Assembly: GCA_024364735.1 (NCBI GenBank)
Contig: JAGFNQ010000880.1
Location: 668,649-732,648, forward strand
Direction: 5' to 3'
From: Boesenbergia rotunda
Lineage: Eukaryota; Streptophyta; Magnoliopsida; Zingiberales; Zingiberaceae
Length of the DNA: 64,000 nucleotides
Made by a program: the position numbers and the translations under genes. The first letter of the stretch is position 1; every line of letters begins with the position of its first letter. Under the pieces are notes generated by a model. It was not told where the DNA came from and did not search any database. It was given only the letters and a program-made list of their open reading frames with translations. Shown here one piece after another: positions 33,444 to 43,017 of this stretch.

Positions 33444-34732
33444 GTGAGTGAAACAAGTTGTTCAATGGCGACAAGTGGAGAAGAAGCAAGACCTAGAGAA
33501 TCCCTTGATCAACGTGCTTTGAGACAACACTTAGAATGCATGGAAATCCGTTTTAGTCAGATTATGGACAGATTAGAGAAACAAGATGCTGTAATTGCAG
33601 GATTGCAACATAGCCAAGTTGGTAGAGTTCCTTCACGAAGTGCTAGACCATATAACCATGGTGACCATGATGATGATCTGAGGACATTGATGATAGAGCT
33701 TCAAGTGGCAGATCGGATCATGCTTGAGTTGGTGGTAGAAGAGGAAGGATGAATGATCATGTGGATAGAAACTTGGGAAATATCAAAATGAAGATTCCTT
33801 CATTTCAAGGCAAAAGTGATCCTGAAGCCTATTTGGAGTGGGAAAAGAAAGTGGAATTAGTATTTGATTGTCACAACTATTCTGAAGAGAAGAAGGTAAA
33901 ACTCACTGCCGTTGAATTTGCTGATTATGCAATTATTTGGTGGGATCAAATTATTCTAAGTAGGAGAAGAAACAAAGAGAGACCCGTTGGCAGTTGGGAG
34001 GAGATGAAGACTATTATGAGAAAGAGATTTATTCCAACACATTACTATCGAGATTTGTATCAACGGTTACAAAGTCTCACATAAGGATCCAAGACTGTGG
34101 AGGAATACCACAAAGAGATGGAAATTGCCATGATTCGAGCCAATGTGGAGGAGGACCGAGAAGCAACCATTGCACGATTTTTATAAGGTTTAAATCACGA
34201 AATTGCAAATGTAGTGGAGTTGCAACATTATGTGGAGCTTGAAGACATAGTGCATATGTCCATGAAAGTTGAAAGACAACTTAAAAGGAAGGGACCAAAC
34301 AAGCATGGGGGGTAAAGTTCTCATTTGTCAACGTGGAAATCTAGCTGGAACAAAAGAGATGATAAAGTTGAATCAAAGAAAAAGCCCGATTTTTCAAAGA
34401 ATAAAGATGCAAGCTCTTTATTGGTCAAGGGAAAGGAACCCCTCAAATCTTCAAGAAATAGAGATATTAAATGCTTTAAGTGCTTGGGAAGGGGACATAT
34501 CACATCACAATGCCCAAACAAAAGAATTATGATTTTGAAAGAAAATGGTGACATCGAGACTGAAAGTGAGTCCGAAGATGATTGTGCCTTGCCCCCATTA
34601 TTGGAAAGTGATGCAGAAGAGTATCCCGTTGAAGGTGAAGCCCTTGTTACTAGGCGTGCTCTAAATGTGCAAGTGAAAGAAGATAATGAAGAACAACGAG
34701 ACAACGTATTTCATACCCGTTGCCACCTCAAA
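33444..34732 (+). pseudogene. CRM-like gag
   Basis: The first frame (33444 or the inner MATSGEE start at 33465) covers the N-terminus and ends at 33752. The capsid part, PSFQGKSDPEAYLEWEKKVE to YRDLYQRLQSL, is in another frame from 33749 to 34084, so a frameshift separates them. Stops at 34082-34084, 34184-34186 and 34313-34315 interrupt the C-terminal half, which still reads VEEYHKEMEIAMIRANVEED and ELQHYVELEDIVHMSMKVER. A zinc knuckle of form C-X2-C-X4-H-X4-C (CFKCLGRGHITSQC) follows near 34470. Gag would form the particle that packages element RNA. Confidence 0.82.
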
Positions 34733-34984
34733 GACAAGGTATGTAGTATGATTATAGATGGGGGAAGTTGCACTAATGTAGCTAGTACTATTTTGGTTGA
34801 GAAATTATGCTTACCTACCACTAAGCATCCTAGACCTTATAAATTACAATGGTTGAATGATTGGGGGGAAGTTAAGGTCAACAAGCAAGTGTTGGTTTCA
34901 TTTTCCATTGGTAGATATCATGATGAGATACTTTGTAATGTAGTGCCAATGCATGCAAGTCATTTACTTTTAGGTAGACCATGA
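34733..34984 (+). pseudogene. CRM-like aspartic protease
   Basis: In frame with the zinc knuckle. The active-site region reads MIIDGGSCTNVAS, a D-G-G-S variant seen in many plant chromoviruses in place of D-T/S-G. It is followed by PYKLQWLNDWGEVKVNKQV and HASHLLLGRP. The frame stops at TGA 34982-34984, where this family has Trp. Residues downstream (QFDRKVMHDGF) continue in the same frame, so the stop is a point change. A purine-rich spacer of about 150 bases (35105-35275) separates it from RT. Confidence 0.75.
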
Positions 34985-35328
34985 CAATTTGATAGGAAGG
35001 TCATGCATGATGGGTTTAAAAATAAGTATTCTTTTATGATGCATGGTAAACATGTAACTCTTGTACCATTGACTCCTAAGCAAGTATATGAAGATCAATT
35101 GAGGATCAAAAATGAGAGTGAAAAAAAGAAAAGAGTGTGAGAAAAAAGAAAAGGAAAAAAGGAAAAAAAAATGGAAAAGAAAAAGACTGTGAGAAAAGAA
35201 AAGGTGAGGATGAGATGAGTGGAAAAAAGAATGAAAGGGGAAAAGAAATTCAAGAGTAAGAGAGTAAAAAAGGGAACTTCTATGCAAAAGAAAGAGAGGT
35301 TAAGAGAGCGTTTTATGCTTCACAACTA

Positions 35329-37590
35329 ATGATTGTACTTTTGTACAAGGAGACCGATTTTAACATTAACGATCTTAACCCTACTTTGCCTAGTGTTGTT
35401 AAATCTCTTTTGCAGGAATTTGATGATGTATTTCTTGATGAGGTTCCTGATGGATTGCCACCACTTAGAGGAATAGAGCACCAAATTGATTTCATCCCTG
35501 GAGCCATAATTCCTAATCGGCCAGCCTATAGGTGTAACCCTGCTGAGATAAAAGAACTTCAAAGGCAAGTTGAAGAGTTGATGAAAAAAGGGTATGTCCA
35601 AGAAAGTTTGAGTCCATGTGCTGCCCCCGTTTTGCTAGTACCTAAGAAGGATGGAACGTGGAGAATGTGCGTTGATTGTAGAGCTATCAACAGGATTACG
35701 GTAAAGTATCGTCATCCTATTCCTAGATTAGATGATATGCTAGATGAACTACATGACTCTTGCATTTTCTCTAAAATTGATTTGAAGTCGGGTCATCATC
35801 AAATTCGCATGCGTGAGGGAGACGATGGAAAACTGCATTTAAGACTAGATATGGTTTGTACGAATGGTTAGTAATACCATTTGAGTTTACTAATGCACCT
35901 AGTACTTTCATGAGGTTAATGAACCATATTTTGCGTGTTTTTATTGGAAATTTTGTCGTAGTATATTTTGATGACATCTTGATTTATAGCAAAAATTTAG
36001 AGGAGCATCTACAATATTTACAAAATGTTCTAATTGTTTTGTGAAATGAAAAGTTGTATGCTAACCTTCAAAAATGTTCTTTTTGCACTAATCAGATTGA
36101 GTTTCTTGGTTATATTGTTAGTGATAAGGGAATAGCAGTTGATGAGAAGAACTTTAAGGCTATTCGTGAATGGCCAACACCAAAAACAATAACTGAGGTA
36201 CGTAGCTTCCATGGTTTGGCAAGTTTCTACAGAAGGTTTGCTAAGAATTTTAGCACTTTAGCTGCACCCTTGACCGAAATTGTTAAAAAGAATGTTAGAT
36301 TTCATTGGGATAGTGAACATGATTCAACCTTCAACTCACTTAAGGAGAAATTAAATTCTGCACCATTACTTGCGTTACCTAACTTTGCTAAAACTTTTGA
36401 AATTGAGTGTGATGCATCAGGAATAGGTATTGGAGCTGTGCTAATACAAGAAGGTCGACCCCTTGCTTATTTTAGTGAGAAATTGAGTGGAGCAGCTTTG
36501 AACTATCCCACTTATGACAAAGAGATGTATGCATTGGTGAGGGCTTTAGAGACTTGGCAGCATTACTTGTGGCCCAAAGAGTTTGTCATTCACACTGATC
36601 ATGAATCATTGAAGCACTTGAAGAGCCAAAGTAAGTTGAATAGACGTCATGCGAAATGGGTGGAGTTCATTGAATCATTTCCTTATGTGATCATGTATAA
36701 ACGAGATATGGAAAATACTGTTGCAGATGCTTTATCTCGAAGGTATACCTTGCTCTCTACTCTGAACACTAAATTGTTAGGATTTGAATGCATTAAAGAT
36801 CTATATTCTAAAGATCCTGACTTTGGAAATGTATTTGAAGTTTGTGAGCATGCTGCATTTGGGAAGTTTTATAGGCATGAGAGATTTCTATTTAGAGTTA
36901 ATAGGTTATGTGTGCCTAACTGTTCATTGAGAGAATTATTAGTCCAAGAAGCCCATGGTGGGGGACTAATGGGATATTTTGGAGTAAGAAAAACTCTAGA
37001 TATTTTGTTGGAGCATTTCTTTTGGCCACATATGAAAGGAGATGTTGTAAAATTTTGTGAGAAGTGTATTACATGTAGGCAAGCAAAATCTAAATCTTTA
37101 CCTCATGGGTTGTATACACCTCTACCGATTCCTAGTGAACCTTGGGTTGATATTTCTATGGACTTTATTGTAGGTTTACCAAGGTTAAAACGAGGTATGG
37201 ATTCTATTTTTGTGGTCGTAGACAGATTTTCCAAAATGGCTCATTTTATTCCTTGTAGGAAAACAGATGATGCTAACCATATTGCTGATCTCTCTTTTAG
37301 GGACATTGTACGACTTCATGGAGTACCAAAAAGTATAGTTTCAGATGGTGATGCAAAGTTTCTAAGTTACTTTTGGGGCAAGTTGGGAACAAAGTTGTTG
37401 TTTTCTACAACGTGTTATCCGCAAACAGATGGACAAACTGAGGTAGTAAATCGAACCTTAGCTACTTTATTAAGAGCTATCATTCAAAAGAATTTAAAAG
37501 GTTGGGAAGATTGTTTACCACATGTTGAATTTGCATATAATAGATTCAATAGATCTATCACCTTTGCCTATATCTGAGCATGCTAGTTTG
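35329..37590 (+). pseudogene. CRM-like pol: RT, RNase H, integrase core
   Basis: RT opens with IDFIPGAIIPNRPAYR and shows VLLVPKKDGTWRMCVDCR. A one-base loss near 35823 changes frame before the active site VVYFDDILIYSK (about 35955-35990). A TGA at 36042-36044 stands where Arg is usual. From 36054 one frame of 507 codons carries the RT thumb (FLGYIVSDKGI), RNase H (IECDASGIGIGAVL; YALVRALETWQHYL; FVIHTDHESLKHL; DALSR) and integrase. In the integrase zinc finger the second His is Tyr (MGYFG for GHFG). The core keeps D-D-E: MDFIVGLPRL, SDGDAKFLSYFW, GQTEVVNRTL. A deletion of roughly 50 bases near 37555 shifts the frame again. Confidence 0.85.
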
Positions 37591-38025
37591 GATGGTACAA
37601 GGAAAGCTGAATTTGTGAGGCAAATGCACGAGAAAGTAAGGATGCAAATTGAAAAGAAGACTGAACAATATGCTACGCAAGCCAACAAGGGACGAAAGAA
37701 AATAATCTTTGAACCCGGTGATTGGGTTTGGGTTCATATGAGAAAGGAAAGATTTTCTGCTAAACATCGTATTAAGTTGCATCCAAGAGGCGATGGACCA
37801 TTTCAAGTCGTGGCGCGAATCAATGATAATGCCTACAAGCTTGACTTGCCGGGTGAGTATAATGTGAGTTCCACATTTAATGTTTCTGATCTCTCTCCCT
37901 TTGATGTAGGTAATCAAGATTCAAGGACGAATCCTTTTGAGGAGAGGGGGAATGATGGAGTCAAAGGATGTGAACAAGTTACCGAACAAGTTGCCCAACA
38001 AGCTAACGATATGGATCATGCTTAA
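37522..38025 (+). pseudogene. CRM-like integrase C-terminus extending into the 3' LTR
   Basis: After the deletion, this frame reads LPISEHASLDG, then KIIFEPGDWVWVHMRKERF and STFNVSDLSPFD, the C-terminal integrase domain of the CRM group. It crosses the polypurine tract and continues 73 bases into the 3' LTR before stopping at 38025. Extension of the pol end into the LTR, with a short CR motif in place of a true chromodomain, is characteristic of CRM elements. Confidence 0.75.
37941..37952 (+). other. Polypurine tract of the CRM-like element
   Basis: GGAGAGGGGGAA, directly before the 3' LTR start TGATGGAG. It also encodes residues of the pol C-terminus. Confidence 0.8.
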
Positions 38026-39509
38026 CCCACTCTAGAATATGTTGATGATCCATTATGCATAAAAGGAGGCCCAATTACAAGGACTAAGGCTAAAAAGATG
38101 AAAGAAGCACTTAATGTGCTAATTGAAGATGTGAAAGCCAAAGCTACCATTAAAGACGGTTTGACCAAGAGCAAGTCATACGACTTAGTCAACCTAATTC
38201 AAGCCTTAGATGAGCTTAACTAGTCACTTAAGATATCTATGTAAGAAAGATATGTTAATTTTGTGGGTTCGATTTAGGCTCAATTTCTAACTTTATTTGG
38301 GTTGTAATGATGCCAAGAGCTCAATAGGCCTATGTAGTCTACATAGGCCTCTACTAAATGGGCTTCCTTTTGGCCTTTTAGGGGTTTTAAGTCACCCAAT
38401 AGCTATAAATTAAGGGGGTGGCGGCCACAACATGTAACTTTTGGCTTATTCAATCTACTACATGGTGAGACTCTCACTTGTTGGTTCTTCATTGAACTAA
38501 AACTTATCAAGGCATTCCCTTGTGGCGTTCAAGACTTATTAACCTCCATCCCAAGGTTGTGGCGTCTATCTTCTTCTTCTTCTATACCAAGGTTCGTGCT
38601 TCCTTGAGCATTAGGTCGAGGTTGTTGGACCTTGGATGGCTAGAGAGGGGGGGTGTGAATAGCCAGACACTCAAATTTCTCGCTTCTTTGATCTTTTTGC
38701 ACTTGAGGGTTAGCAACGAAAGAAAACACAGAAATACAGAAACAGAAAGATAAACAAAACACAAACCAAAGACGCTAACTCAAAGGGTTTACAAGGTTCG
38801 GGGATAACTTGCCCCTACTCCTTGGCGTGCCCGTAAGGTGGGCGATCCCTTGATCGTCGGCAGATCAAGCCCCGAAAATCTGGATATCACAGCCTCCTTC
38901 TCGGTGGAAAAACTTCTCCTCAGATAGTCTCAGAATGATATCAAATAAAGCACAGAGACAAATAATCTTACAGTGTGTGAGCACAAAGAACGCACAGAAG
39001 AAAACACTTCACTGAGCTCAACCCAACACAACTCTCACGCAAGATTCAAGGTGCTCAAGTTGCAGAAGATTCAAAAGATCAGAGTTTGCTTCAGTTCCCC
39101 TATCCACTTCCCTCGTCATCTTTTAAGTCTCTACTCATCAGCAGGTCACCACCAGGCATGTCTGCAGCTCACCAGGTGCTTCTGCAACAAGCTCCGTCAC
39201 CAACCCACTGACCTCTACTGGGCTCAGTCCACTGAAGCCTCTTCAGCCGAGCCTCAGGTCAGTCGTCAGCTTCGCCAGACAGTTGCCAGCCCGCGCCAGA
39301 AGCCGTTGAATCCTGCGAAGGGAAAACGGACAAACCTGACGAAGCGAAAGTCTCCAGTTGACCCTCCTTCTTCGTTTGAGTCATTCCTGCATTACCTGCA
39401 CACTCAATAGAGGCTTAGCACAGCAAATCAAAAGGAAATCAGTAGTGTTATAGAGAAATCAGAAGCGATCAGAGAAGTCTGACAACGGATTCAAATTAAA
39501 GTTATCAAA

Positions 39510-40075
39510 CACTGATCGGTCACCTGACCGATCAGTAAAGACCCTGATCGATCAGGTCACCTCCTGATCGATCACCTCCTGATCGATCGACTCTGTGATC
39601 GGTCACACTGACCGATCAGGGATCGTGGATCGATCACCAGGCCGATCCACCAGGTTACTGGTTTCCAAGCCACAACCAGCAGGTTTACTAACCTGAGGCA
39701 CCTGATCGGTCACCTGACCGATCAGGTTATGCCCTGATCGATCACAGTGACCGATCAAGTCACCACTGGACCGATCAGGACCCATCCTGATCGGTCTAGG
39801 AGAACCTTGATCGGTCCAAGTGACCGATCAGGTTTTCTCCAGCCTCTTTCTGATCCCTTTCTGATCGTTCACCAGAACGATCAGAAACCAAACAAAAACA
39901 TTCTGATCTCTCTCTGATCGTTCACTAGAACGATCAGAAGCCAAACAGAAACATTCTGTTCTCTTTCTGATCGTTCACCAGAACGATCAGACTCCCTGGA
40001 TCGGTCACCAGACCGATCTATTAACAAGGAAGCTCGAGCTAGTGTCTGATCGGACTCTAGACTGATCCAGACACT
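39510..40075. repeat. GATCGGTC palindrome array in A2
   Basis: Same dyad family as in A1. Arms CTGATCGGTC and GACCGATCAG flank a loop such as ACCT. Variants with GATCGTTC/GAACGATC arms are compensated on both sides of the dyad (for example CTGATCGTTC with GAACGATCAG, three times between 39860 and 39990). Confidence 0.85.
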
Positions 40076-40109
40076 TGGCTGACTCATGCTTAGTCCCCTG
40101 GACCAAGAC

Positions 40110-40570
40110 TTCGTGCCCAGCTTCACTCACCGGGACTTTGTTCATCCTAGCTTCCCTCGCTAGGACCCGACTTCACTCACCGGGGTTTTATTCCACCTAG
40201 CTTCACTCGCTAGGACCCGGCTTCCCTCACCGGGGTTTCAGTCACCCGACTTCACTCGCCAGGACCCGGCTTCACTCACTGGGGTTTCTATCACCCGGCT
40301 TCACTCACTAGGACCCGGCTTCACTCACCGGGGTTTCCATCACCCGACATCACTCACCTGGACCCGGCTTCACTCACCGGGAGTTTCCGTCACCAGGCTT
40401 CACTCACCGGGACCCCGCTTCACTCATCGGGATTTCCGTCACCCGACTTCACTCACCAGGAGGACCCGACTTCACTCACCTGGGTTTCCATGACCAGGCT
40501 TCACTCACCAGGACCCGACTTCACTCACCGGGAGTTTCCGTCACCCGGCTTCACTCACCGAGACTCGTGC
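40110..40570. repeat. CTTCACTCACCGGGA minisatellite in A2
   Basis: About 20 short units of 'CCCGGCTTCACTCACCGGG' and 'TTTCCATCACCCGACTTCAC' type. This is the reverse complement of the array at 19955-20310. Confidence 0.85.
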
Positions 40571-40772
40571 CTAGCCCCCGACCAGGACTTAAGCTGAACT
40601 TAACTTACTAACCTAAACTTAAATCGGTGTCAACACTAAAACAACAATCAGGTCAGACTGCATCAACAGAGGTTTCTTTCTTTCATTCTCCATCTTTTTG
40701 ATTTAGACATCTTTCTCTCTTTCTTCCACTTGTTGTGTGTTCTTGAGACTTCTTCTCTTTTAGTTCGCATCA

Positions 40773-41047
40773 CTTAGTTTAATTCACATCAACAACTGAA
40801 GGAAAACCTTGATGGGTGAACTGTCATTTTAAGTAGTGCATGAGTATTTTGAGGCTCGTGCTCATCCTTCCAATTTAAAGGATCGGAGTTGGTGATGAAA
40901 TGAGATTAGATAGAACCTAATCTAATACAAAAGAATGTGATTCAATGAAAAAGGGTTTCCCATGTTGGTAGAAGTGGAGCTCATGTTGCATGGAGCAAAT
41001 TGTCATTTCCAAATCTCTATAGTGCAGATCTATTAATTGGTCCCATA
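40773..41047. repeat. Duplicated segment X, copy X2, right part
   Basis: Continues segment X after the CRM-like insertion, from CTTAGTTTAATTCAC to CCCATA. It matches 27966-28242 with about five mismatches by eye. Confidence 0.88.
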
Positions 41048-41274
41048 CATGGTGATCCTATCGTGAAGCAAGGTGGAAGTCCGTCGGTGAGCGGTTTCTA
41101 GGACACCGAAGCGTCTGCCACCAGTTACCGGCGCTTCGGGAGTCGAAGCGTCTACCGCTGGAATGTATGCATGTCCCATCGAGCCTCGGGATCCTTCGTG
41201 GGTATAATCGGAGGGCCCTGATTCGATCCTGCCTTCTCCCTAGGCTTTATCGGACGACGAGGGTTAACCGCTGG

Positions 41275-41290
41275 CCCCTATATATAGGCG
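41275..41290 (+). promoter_or_regulatory. TATA box of the aORF in B4
   Basis: CCCCTATATATAGGCGG on the plus strand, about 140 bases before the ATG at 41415. It is the counterpart of the box at 29564 in copy B3. Confidence 0.55.
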
Positions 41291-41414
41291 GCTAATCAGC
41301 GGGTCCCTCCATCGCGTCTTCTCTCCCGGTCTCCCTTTGCTGCCTCCGCTCCAGGACGTTCTGTCCTCCGATCACCTTCTCTGGCAATCCTCCGCCTTCT
41401 TCTCGACCGGAAGG

Positions 41415-42646
41415 ATGTTGGCTGCCGCCTTAGCGAAGGGTTTTCTCGCAGATGACACCGAACTCGCTGCTCAGTCCAGCGAACCTTCGGCGCCCTAGGA
41501 GTTCGCTCCTCTCGCCGTGCCTACCGGCGATGCTCCCTCTTCGGGTACTAAAGAGGTGCGTTCTGGCTGTGGAGGTGGCGACTACTGATCTTGAGGTCAC
41601 CGACGAGGGTGATCAGCCGCTGGACACCAGGCGCTAAAGGCGCGGTTGGCCGACCCCTCGCCCCCCTTCGGGACTACCACCAGCCCTCGCTCCACGAAGA
41701 GGGTCAGCTTCTCGTCTCCTACGGTGATTTCTTCGTCGGCTGCTCCTGTCCCCTCCGTGTCGGCGACTACCACTCCGGGACCTCTGTATAAGGGCCAATC
41801 TTCCTGTGCCCCTTACGACCCAAGTCGTCCCCTCGGGCATACAGATCAACAGGTCTCCCCCTCTTCTTCCTGAGGGACGGGCCCCCGTCCCTTGTATCTA
41901 GTACTGCGTCTCGGGCTGACCCCAACACGGCATATGAGACTCCCTCACCGTGCCACACGAGTTGGCTCGCGATGAGTTGTATCGAGGCCTTCGGGAGTCT
42001 GACTACCGGGACCCGATCAACAGGGCCAACGCCCTCGTGTCGGGGGTCAGTCAGGTAGGTTTTATTAATGACTTACGCTTCCTCATTCACGCATTTTTTC
42101 CTTGGCTTACAATTGGTTTTTCTGTAGCTCTTCGGCTCAGTCTATGACATGGCTGTTTATTTTATAAGTCAGCTCGGGCCCTGCAACAGACCGAATCTCG
42201 AGTGGAAAGACTGGAGACTCAGCTTCGCCATGCGCAGCTGAGGTCTAGGGGGAGGACCTGAACAGTCTGCGAGCCGAGAACTTGGCCCTTCAAGATCGTG
42301 TGGCCCACGTGGATGCGCACCATGCGGAGCTTCTAGCGGAACTGGCCTCGGCTGAAGAGGCGGTTGTCCAGGCGCAACGCCAAATTGCTTGCCTGGAATA
42401 GACGAAGCGCAAGGCCCGGGACCTTGAGCACCAGGCTCAAGCATAGCTGGCCAAGGTCAAGGCGGAGCTCTAGGAGATGTGCCAGTCAGCCGCTGTGTTA
42501 CGCGCCAATCTGACGGTCAAGGAGGAGGAGTTGAACGCTTGCTCGAGAGACTTGCACTTCTCAAGAGGCAATACGCCGTTCGGGGGTTGGAGCTGGAGAC
42601 AGCCTGTAAGGAGCTAGAGGAAGTCCGGGCTTATGCCGCATCCTAG
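41415..42646 (+). pseudogene. Antisense ORF of B4, C-terminal type
   Basis: Begins MLAAALAKGFLADDTELAAQ and soon meets stops. Frame pieces then give a Ser/Thr/Pro-rich segment (FSSPTVISSSAAPVPSVSAT, near 41700), HELARDELYRGLRESDYRDP (41953), and after a likely intron (42055-42127) a long coiled-coil stretch (TESRVERLETQLRH, SLRAENLALQDRVAHVDAH, RGLELETACKELEEVRAYA) ending at 42646. The architecture of a low-complexity middle with a coiled-coil tail is that of Tat-lineage aORFs. The N-terminal HFP domain seen in B3 is missing. Several stops make it non-functional. Confidence 0.6.
42055..42127 (+). other. Putative intron in the B4 aORF
   Basis: CAG before GTAGGT, and TTTTTCTGTAG before CTCTTCGG, 73 bases, AT-rich between GC-rich coding flanks. 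Base composition alone marks it as intron-like. Confidence 0.55.
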
Positions 42647-43017
42647 TGGCACGCCCGTAGGTCTTAAACCTCTTAGCTTCTGAGCGGTTGTTGCAATGGT
42701 TGCATCCTTTTTGCCTTTTTCTAGTTTGGTAGAGGCCAAGCCTCATTTTTGTAATAAGACTATTTGAATGCAGACTTTTTTCATCTCTGTGCTTGTGTGC
42801 TTTGCGCTTAAGTGTTGGGGGTTCGGGCGAGAGCTCGAATCCGTATTTCCTTTTGGTGCGATCTGCTTGAGTAAGCCATTGACGATGTGGGCACGGTTGC
42901 CCCCGGTCTTGCTTTAATTTTATGCTAAGGCATGGTCCCTGAGTGGTGCAGTCGCACGGGTGCCTTAGTTGTTTGGGATCAGCTTCTAGGTGGGGAATAT
43001 CGATCAACCTGCCGCAT
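42647..43017. other. Family B untranslated region
   Basis: Sequence between the aORF stop and the tandem array. On the plus strand it resembles a 3' untranslated region of the aORF ('tgtaataagactatttgaatg'). No other feature seen. Confidence 0.4.

Larger units (their letters stand above)
38623..40668 (-). mobile_element. Solo LTR, family A, copy A2 (2.0 kb)
   Basis: Ends TGTTGGACCTTGG and GACTGCATCAACA with perfect 5-base duplication GAGGT (38618-38622 and 40669-40673). It is the reverse-oriented counterpart of A1: its right end matches the start of A1, and its left end (GGCTAGAGAGG, GTGTGAATAGCC) matches the end of A1. The spurious frame at 38973-39410 corresponds to the unique part of A1. 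GATCGGTC palindromes occupy about 39510-40075 and the TTCACTCACCGGG array 40110-40570. No second LTR or internal region is present. Confidence 0.88.
30921..40772 (+). mobile_element. Complete CRM-like Ty3/gypsy chromovirus, decayed
   Basis: LTRs at 30921-31687 and 37953-40772 both start TGATGGA-TCAAAGGATG and end GCATCA. A perfect target duplication CTTAG lies at 30916-30920 and 40773-40777. The order is LTR, tRNA-Met primer site, long leader with SINE-like inverted repeats, gag, protease, RT, RNase H, integrase, polypurine tract, LTR. The CRM assignment rests on the LTR start (TGATG-A), the gag style (PSFQGKSDPEAYLEWE), the integrase end STFNVSDLSPF and the pol frame running into the 3' LTR, all usual in centromeric CRM elements. 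It also rests on the absence of a canonical chromodomain. Coding is broken by at least five stops and three frameshifts. The LTRs differ at several percent of sites by eye, so the insertion is old. A family A solo LTR is nested in its 3' LTR. Confidence 0.82.
37953..40772 (+). repeat. 3' LTR of the CRM-like element (split)
   Basis: Collinear with the 5' LTR. It is 769 bases once the nested family A solo LTR (38623-40668) and one copy of GAGGT are removed. It ends CGCATCA, followed by the CTTAG target duplication. Confidence 0.88.
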
